A DNA stretch of 16,282 nucleotides, taken from contig ML986816.1 in NCBI GenBank assembly GCA_010094045.1, positions 1 through 16,282 on the forward strand, written 5' to 3'. The position numbers were made by a program, and so were the translations under genes. A model generated the notes under the pieces. The model was not told the DNA's origin and did not search any database. It saw nothing but the letters and a program-made list of their open reading frames with translations. Shown one piece after another: positions 10,626-16,282 of the stretch (position 1 is its first letter; each line of letters opens with the position of its first letter). The stretch is from Lojkania enalia. Lineage: Eukaryota > Ascomycota > Dothideomycetes > Pleosporales.

Positions 10626-11218
10626 GAGTTATCTTACTCTAGTACGCTTAATTACGCTAGCGCTAGAACTAGTATATAGATTAATTTTCTAAAAGTGCTG
10701 GGTATATTTATATTAAAAGATTTGTCTCTATATTTAGGCTAATAGTTCTTAAGACGTATTTTAGTTATTCTTTTAGTATTTCTAGAGGCTTTATAGAGTC
10801 CTAGTATAGGCGTTAGGTTATAAGAGTGCTGTTAACTACTCTTACTACTTTTATCTATAGTTTCTAGTAATAGTAAATCTCGTTCTATAGTAGTATATAT
10901 AGCTATTTCCCTATCCTTCCTTAGGTTTTGCTTATACTTCCTCTTACTAGTCTTTTATCTAAGTAAATTAGAGGTTAAATCTTAGGCAGCGCTAGACTAT
11001 AATTTGCCTATTATAATCTGCTTAGATACTAGTAATAAGTAGCTACTAAAGAGGTGAGTAAAGAATAGTTAAGGTTATAAAATACGTCTTAGTTTACTTG
11101 CTGGGCGGCTTTTTAGAGTCGATCTTAATAAGTATCTAAGAGCTACACCTACTAGTAGTTGTTTAGATAGTAACTATAAGTATAGTTAGAGCTAGCGCCC
11201 TTAAAGCTTTAATATACT

Positions 11219-12060
11219 TAAGTTGAAAGGGAGTTAGAAGACTCTATTTATCTAGTTATAATAAGCTTATATATAGGCTAATTACTAGGTCCTTATAATA
11301 AATTCTATAATAACGCTATAAACTATTTTAGTAGTAGAAGATTTATTAACTTTAACGTTCTAGTAGAATAGATAGCTAAGTTTAGGGCTTTCTTCCTTAC
11401 TAGAGCGTCTGTATAATACAGCTTCCGCTTTCTTAAGGGTGGTAAGAGAGCTATATAGGTTAAAGACTATTCTAATTTGTTCCTACTCTAGTAGTTAAAT
11501 AATTTGTTAATATACGGGTCCTTTAGATATAAATATCGCTAGTTAGTAGACTATCTAGAGTATTCTTAACAATAGTATAGGAGAAAAGAGTTTCTCTTTA
11601 GGTAGGCTTTCGCCTTTAGGCTCCCTTATAAAAACGCACTCTATACATTCCTCTTCTACTAGGTTAATAATAGTTTAGTATAAAAAAGGTAAGATAAAGA
11701 ATTGCTGATTTATAGGTAATATAATAGAACTCCCTACTTAGATCTTTATATTATATAGGGATTCGCTAGAATTCTTAGAGTACTAAGTTTTCGATTATAT
11801 AGTATAATAGCGATTAATTATTACTTAGAAGAAAGGGGTATTTTCCTAACTTCTAATTTCTAGAGAGGATATTTACTAGTAGAGAAACTACCAGCGTAGT
11901 ATTTATCAATAATATACTAGCGTAACTTCTATTTAGTATAGATAGACTTAGAGAGTATTATTAGAGTTTACTAGTTAAGACGGGACTATATACTTAATCT
12001 GTTCTTATAGGTTAGTATAATATAATATAGGGGGAGCTTAACCTTATTATAACTCCGCTA
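11219..12060 (+). other. Unidentified protein-like frame, possible pseudogene
   Basis: A plus-strand frame of about 280 codons contains stretches that look like ordinary protein, such as RRFINFNVLVEQIAKFRAFF, SFRFLKGGKRAI and LLVEKLPA. Its roughly 22 stops are all TAG/TAA, as RIP would give. However, the stop density (about 8%) is no lower than expected by chance in this composition. The opposite strand of the same stretch also yields a protein-like frame (EEECIECVFIREPKGESLPK near 11600-11660). Neither was recognised as a known family, so strand and coding status are undecided. Confidence 0.25.
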
Positions 12061-12559
12061 GTATATAGTTGGCTAGTAGAGGGCTGATCGCAGTAGAAAC
12101 GTAACCGACTAAAAGAAGACGTCTACCTCTACTAATAGAATTCTTAACGGTAGCGGTATCCCTTTATAATAAATAATCGAATCTTAGTCGTTACTTAAAT
12201 CGCTATAGGGAATGCCTACGTATTAGAAAATTACTAAAGAGATACAATCGATACTTTTTAATAGTAGATTTAATATTACTATAATTGTAGAATCGTATTA
12301 AAATTTAGAGTAGAGAATAGTACTTAGAGAGACTGTTCTAGTTAATAAATAAAGCTTAGCTACCAGCTTAATATAGTTTAGCACGAAGATATAGATTAAA
12401 GAAGTATCGTATTATTATTCTTCTTCTCTAGTACTTAAGCTACCCTATATAGTATCGCTGCTAAGCCTGCTAGCTAGTAGTAGGTTCTATACCAGGTTTT
12501 CTTAGCTATAATCTTTATCTAAAGTTAGATTAGTTTTAATTTTAAGTTCTTTTAACTAA

Positions 12560-13120
12560 TATAGTATTTTAAATAGCTAGTAATTATATCGGGTATAATT
12601 TAATAGGTAGAACTTTAAATAGTATTATTTAGGCTTTAGACTATATAAAGGTTATAAATTAGTTACTTTAGAATCTTCTTTTATATTAGGTTTAGATAGT
12701 TTATAGTCTTTAATAACTATTTAAATAGCCTATTAGTAGATAATAATACTAGTAAATTATAAGTATTAAGTTAGATATTAATTAGTAGTAAAAACTAGCT
12801 ATTCATTTTTATAGTCTAGGTTTATATAATACTTATATATCTATAACTATCCTAGAATTAACTAGTATTTTTCTAGTATAGTTATATAGAGGTATACTAT
12901 CTCTAAATAGTTTAAGTATTAGAGGGTTAAATTAACTAAATAGAAGATAGTTCTCTTATAAAAAACTTTTCTATTAAAGTTAGTTAGATATAAGTTATAT
13001 AAAAGTTATATCTTTTAGAGTTTTAGAGTATATATAAAGTCTCTATAAATATAGCTATAACTAGTAGCCTTAGTATTAATAAGAATATTAATATCTTACT
13101 AGACTAGGTCTTAATAGATT
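12560..13120 (-). pseudogene. pol: 5' part of pol (retroviral-type protease) of element D, RIP-degraded
   Basis: The minus-strand frame starting with codons at position 1 modulo 3 reads ILINTKATSYSYIYRDF, followed by a Leu/Tyr-rich stretch and LVNLTL...ILEKYxLILG. This fits the retropepsin of fungal Ty3/gypsy pols, in which DTGATGYxFID is followed about 60-80 residues later by the ILG flap/C-terminal motif. The catalytic Asp is now Asn (13075-13077). It lies downstream of gag D in a different frame, as expected for a separate pol ORF. Reverse transcriptase would follow below about 12.6 kb but is not recognisable, so pol is probably truncated near 12.53 kb by whatever occupies 9.7-12.5 kb. Confidence 0.65.
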
Positions 13121-13391
13121 AAGAAAGGAGCTAGAATCTAGTAGTTTTATAACTATTTCTATAGAAGCTAGGTCTATAAATATATAGAAATTTAGTATAG
13201 GCGTAGTCCTAGGGGGCGATTTACTTCTAAAATAGATCTTTTAGTAACGTTCTAGTTGGTAAAACTAGCTATATTTAAAAGTAAAAGTAATAGCCTTATT
13301 TATAAGATAATAAGCATATTAAAAATCGGTTAGAGAATTAGTTAGAGAATTAAGAGTAGGACCTATAGAATATAGTAGAATTCTAAAACCC

Positions 13392-14396
13392 TTAACGGAT
13401 TAATAGTAGAGGGGTACTATATTCTAGTAAAATATATTTCTTACTATTATATTTATAATAGTATCTTTTATAGTAGTATCTTTCTTATTTATTAGAGCTT
13501 ATAGGCGTATAACTAGAAGTATTAAGTTCTATAGTATTTAGGTCCTTCTAATAAGTAGTATAATATTTCGGTTATTTGCGGTAGTTGCTGGGTAGATAAT
13601 ATAGGTTAGTATTATATAGGAAAATTAGATTAGCGTAGTTGTCTAGGGTGCTAGATATTATAATATCTATTATAATATAGCGGAGCTTATTAGAGAGAGA
13701 ATATTAGAGATATACGATTTATCTAGTCTTATTTAGTTTAGTATCTATAATTAGGCGTTAGAATTTAGTAAAGTAAGTAGAGAACCTACTTTAACCTTAC
13801 TTTAAAATTTTTAGCTTATTTTATACTATAGTCTTCTTATTCTAGTTACAATAGGTAGATTTTAAAAAGGCGACTAAGCTGTCTATAGAGTTAATACCCT
13901 TATCTATTAATAGGTTAACTAATATTACTAGGTCTTATTTTAGGCGGGAATAGATATATAGAAGGCAGGTACGTTTAGTTAGGTATTAGTTAGCGTTTTC
14001 TTCTAGTTTATAGTAGAGCTTTCTAATAATTTTTAAAAGCTCTAAATATTTACTAGAAAATATTAAAAGGTTAAATAAGTAGTTAAAATAGAAATATAGA
14101 TTATATATAGTTTTAAGCAGATTAGAAGTTAATATAGATATCTATTTAGAAGCTAGATTTATAGGCTAAATTAGGCTAAGGGTAGGTAATAGTTCTATTA
14201 CTATTAATATACTAGTAGCTAGTAGAGGGGTAGCTGTTTAGCAGCTGTTAAATTCTCTTTATATTACTTTAAGGTCTAACTTATAGTAGTTCTTCTAGGT
14301 TACTAAGGCCTCTACTAGCATCTTATTCTTCTATTATAAAGAGTCTAGTTTACTTTAAATCTCTTTAAGTATATTAATAAGCGCGTTTTTATTTAT
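13392..14396 (-). pseudogene. gag: gag of element D, RIP-degraded
   Basis: A minus-strand frame of about 335 codons opens with what was probably ATG (now ATA at 14394-14396) and a coiled-coil-like helix (LINILKEIxSKLDSL). The capsid-like domain of a fungal Ty3/gypsy gag follows: IIRKLYYKLEENAN, TCLLYIYSRLKxDLV, INSIDSLVAFLKSTY and LYYLPSNYRK. The C-terminus has SSYTPISSN before a CX2CX4HX4C knuckle at 13419-13460 in which all three Cys and the His are now Tyr. The frame ends at TAA 13392-13394, which may be the true stop. Length and motif order match gags of this type. Hardly any CA or TG is left, so this is the most strongly mutated gene in the window. Confidence 0.78.
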
Positions 14397-15389
14397 AATA
14401 TATAATAGTAGATAATATAATATAATATTACGAACGCTTATATATAGTTAGTTAATTATACTTTAGGTAGTTAACTCTATTACTACGTACTATATATAAA
14501 TATTAAAATATTTTATAAAAAATAGAGATATTTATATTATATAGGTTTCTATAGAAGCTAGATCTATACTACTATATAGGCTAGCTGGGTTAGTAAAACC
14601 TTCCTCTATTATAGTTATAATAAGTCGGTTATATTCTAGCTAGTAGCTAATAGCTATTACTAGCAGCTAGTTCGGGTATTATAGTAAAGATAGTATAGGT
14701 GTAGAGCTATTATAGTATTACTATAATAGTTGTATAAAGTTAGTAAGATAGTACGCTTACTTATCTAATATACTTACTTACTACTTATATTATATCTTTT
14801 TAAACTAGTAATAACTAGTTTAGATAATATTTTACCTATTATAAAGCTAGCTTTATTAAAATTGTAGATATTCCTATTATAGATATTATATATAGCTTTT
14901 ATACGTGCTATAAGCTTAAACTAAACTCTAATAATTTTAAAATCTTTATATAAAGCTCTCTAATAATTATATAGTTAATTAAATCGTATTTTAAGGCTAT
15001 ATATTTACTTAATAAAGTTTCTAGACTATTTCTAGCTAACCTATCTAGCGCTATACTTAATAAGTAGCTTATCTACTATATCTTATATAGTATCTAGAAA
15101 GGGTATAAATTCTCGCAAATCTAGATTAAGTATATATATAATAATAGCCTTTTCTTCTAACTTAATAAGCTTCTTTAAATTTAGCTTATAACTATATTAT
15201 ATAGTAATTCTATTATATTATTAACGTATTATTTCTTAAGAGACGTTATATATAGAAATAGTAATATAGTTTATAAGCGAGCTGTAAATATAAGTAAGCT
15301 GTAAACTCTACTAAGTTTCTAAACCTTTTATAGCGTATAGTATTATAACGCATTAATTTACTATTAATATAATAGCTATAATATATTAA
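14397..15389. other. AT-rich spacer upstream of gag D
   Basis: No gene or repeat family was recognised. It should hold the 5' leader and LTR of element D and the 3' end of the right-hand pogo-like element. CTAGCTAG/AGCTAATAGCT strings near 14638-14675 form imperfect inverted repeats. AGCTGTAAA occurs twice near 15280-15305, but no arm matching the inverted repeats of the left pogo-like element was seen. Confidence 0.4.
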
Positions 15390-16282
15390 GAAGCTTCTAT
15401 AGAAGCCTTCTTATATATATATAAGTTATGTTTAGACTCCCTACAGCATATATAGTATATTAAAGCCTACCAGCTCGCATCTAATCGTATCTTACCTTAC
15501 TATATTTCTCCTTCTAATTACTACTTAACAGCCTTTTAAGCGATAATATCCTCTCCCTCTACTTTTATTAGAGTCCCCTACTTCTATATTCGCTTCTTTT
15601 TACGCTTTTTACGTATTATTACGGCTTTATTTACTTTTTTAAGACTTAAGATTCTCTCACGTATAAGCGCTATCTAATATATTACTCGAGAAGAGCTTCT
15701 CTCTAGCTAATTAAACCTCTTAATAATAGAAGTAGGTAATAAGCTCTTATACGCGCGAATCCGATCGTAAATTAATATTAATTAAGCCTCTAGTTTACGC
15801 GTATTACTTGGTATTTTAGCCTTCTATACTACCTTAAATAGGGATATTAGTAATAGTATACAAAACTTTATATTAAGCTTTAAAATTAACGTACTGTATA
15901 AGCGAGCTAATTACCTAAGTAAGCTAATTATAATACTAAAACTCTACTAAAATCGCGATAATTATACTTTATAATATTATACTATAATTAACAACTATAG
16001 AATTAATTTAGAAAGAAGCTAGAATATAGCTTATACTCTAAGCTCTTTAATAAGATGCGATACTAACTATACGTCGCGTTATATTAATCTATAATATCTT
16101 CTAAAGTATACTTAGTATATAAAGGCGAGAAACAGCTCTATAATATAATTGCCGGCCTAATTTAATAAAGCTTAATAAGACTAAGGAGTAGGTAATTATT
16201 TAGTATATACTAGATCTAGATATAAGAGAATTTCCGCTGCAACTTACTACTATTTAAGATATAGCTAATTTACTACTAGCTG
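15390..16282 (-). pseudogene. pogo/Fot1-like transposase, 3' part (second copy), RIP-degraded
   Basis: From about 15890 down to about 15390 one minus-strand frame matches the C-terminal region of the nested transposase at 3477-4772. It has LKLNIKF, then KIPSNTRKLEA, LIYDRIRAYKSLLPTSII, a basic helix LKKVNKAVIIRKKRKKRI, a GTLIKVEGEDIIA segment, and a knuckle-like ICCRESKHN tail. Order and spacing parallel the first copy but residues differ widely, so it belongs to a related, different family and is not a duplicate. Upstream, 15900-16282 should contain the end of the DDE domain. CFSPL appears near 16117-16134, but in a shifted frame and lacking the expected LDVG, so an indel or deletion is likely. 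The rest of the gene lies beyond the right edge, and no left inverted repeat was found. Confidence 0.75.

Larger units (their letters stand above)
9721..12530. other. Unassigned region between elements B and D, less mutated
   Basis: I could not assign any family here. The stretch is less AT-rich than its right-hand neighbour and keeps GC-rich islands, such as GGCGGTACCTGG near 9940, GGGGGCGGGG near 10027 and GGCGTGCTGGCCGCTCG near 10090. It should contain the 5' LTR and leader of element B near its left end, but no counterpart of that sequence was found near 1.5-2.1 kb. Features noted inside are a 48-base-period direct repeat, a promoter-like patch near 10577 and a protein-like frame at 11219-12060. 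The change to heavily AT-rich sequence near 12.53 kb suggests an element boundary. It may be another retrotransposon on the plus strand, or a captured host fragment. Confidence 0.4.
1..16282. other. RIP-mutated, transposon-filled AT-rich block
   Basis: The whole window has the dinucleotide signature of repeat-induced point mutation. TA is extremely common while CA and TG are scarce. By hand count, 12781-13380 has two CA and one TG in 600 bases, and 6241-6480 has three in 240. The least affected part counted, 3481-3720, has about 14 in 240. CG dinucleotides persist, so the loss is specific to CpA/TpG and not general GC loss. Every recognisable frame carries TAG/TAA at Gln or Trp positions. RIP is known from Pezizomycotina, which is the basis for placing the organism there. 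Mutation density is uneven: 12.5-15.4 kb is heaviest, while 3.48-3.72, 9.9-10.6 and about 15.4-15.6 kb keep more CA/TG. Confidence 0.93.

Noticed and set aside
12800..13350. Copia-type integrase on the minus strand (FYIFIDLAS looked like a copia FERIHxDL motif)
   Set aside because: The neighbouring frame gave a clear gypsy-type protease following a gypsy-type gag, which explains the region better; the copia resemblance was weak and in another frame.

Overview
The window looks like a heterochromatic, AT-rich block from a filamentous ascomycete (Pezizomycotina) that is made almost entirely of transposons ruined by repeat-induced point mutation (RIP). CpA and TpG are nearly absent in most of it. 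For example, 12781-13380 holds two CA and one TG in 600 bases, while CG survives. Reading frames of recognisable transposon proteins run for kilobases without net frameshift but are peppered with TAG/TAA where CAG, CAA or TGG would have stood. No intact gene is present. The only ORF of any length (68 codons, minus strand 9699-9905, opening with TTG) is a chance reading. No RNA gene or CRISPR array was seen.

Layout from left to right. (A) About 180-1515, minus strand: gag of an LTR retrotransposon ending in a CCHC knuckle, whose pol would lie off the left edge. (B) About 2135-9720, minus strand: a nearly complete Ty3/gypsy element with gag (8220-9720) and pol (2135-8200). Pol carries protease, reverse transcriptase, RNase H, integrase and a C-terminal chromodomain-like segment. 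Nested in its integrase, with a TA target duplication, is a 1.5 kb pogo/Fot1-like DNA transposon (3346-4855) with 45-bp inverted repeats and an internally shortened transposase gene. (C) About 9721-12530: a less mutated stretch I could not identify. (D) About 12560-14396, minus strand: gag and protease of another Ty3/gypsy family. (E) 14397-15389: AT-rich and featureless. (F) 15390-16282, minus strand: the 3' part of a second pogo/Fot1-like transposase gene, running off the right edge.

The elements do not work together as a system; this is a graveyard of nested copies. The best internal evidence is the pogo inverted-repeat pair. The two arms differ at four of 45 positions, and all four differences are CA-to-TA or TG-to-TA. 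This shows RIP acting after insertion. Taking out the transposon and one TA puts the two halves of the integrase back in phase, which fixes the order of events: gypsy first, pogo into it, then RIP. LTRs could not be identified by eye for any element. Protein assignments rest on my memory of these families, not on a search. I see no sign of a new functional system.
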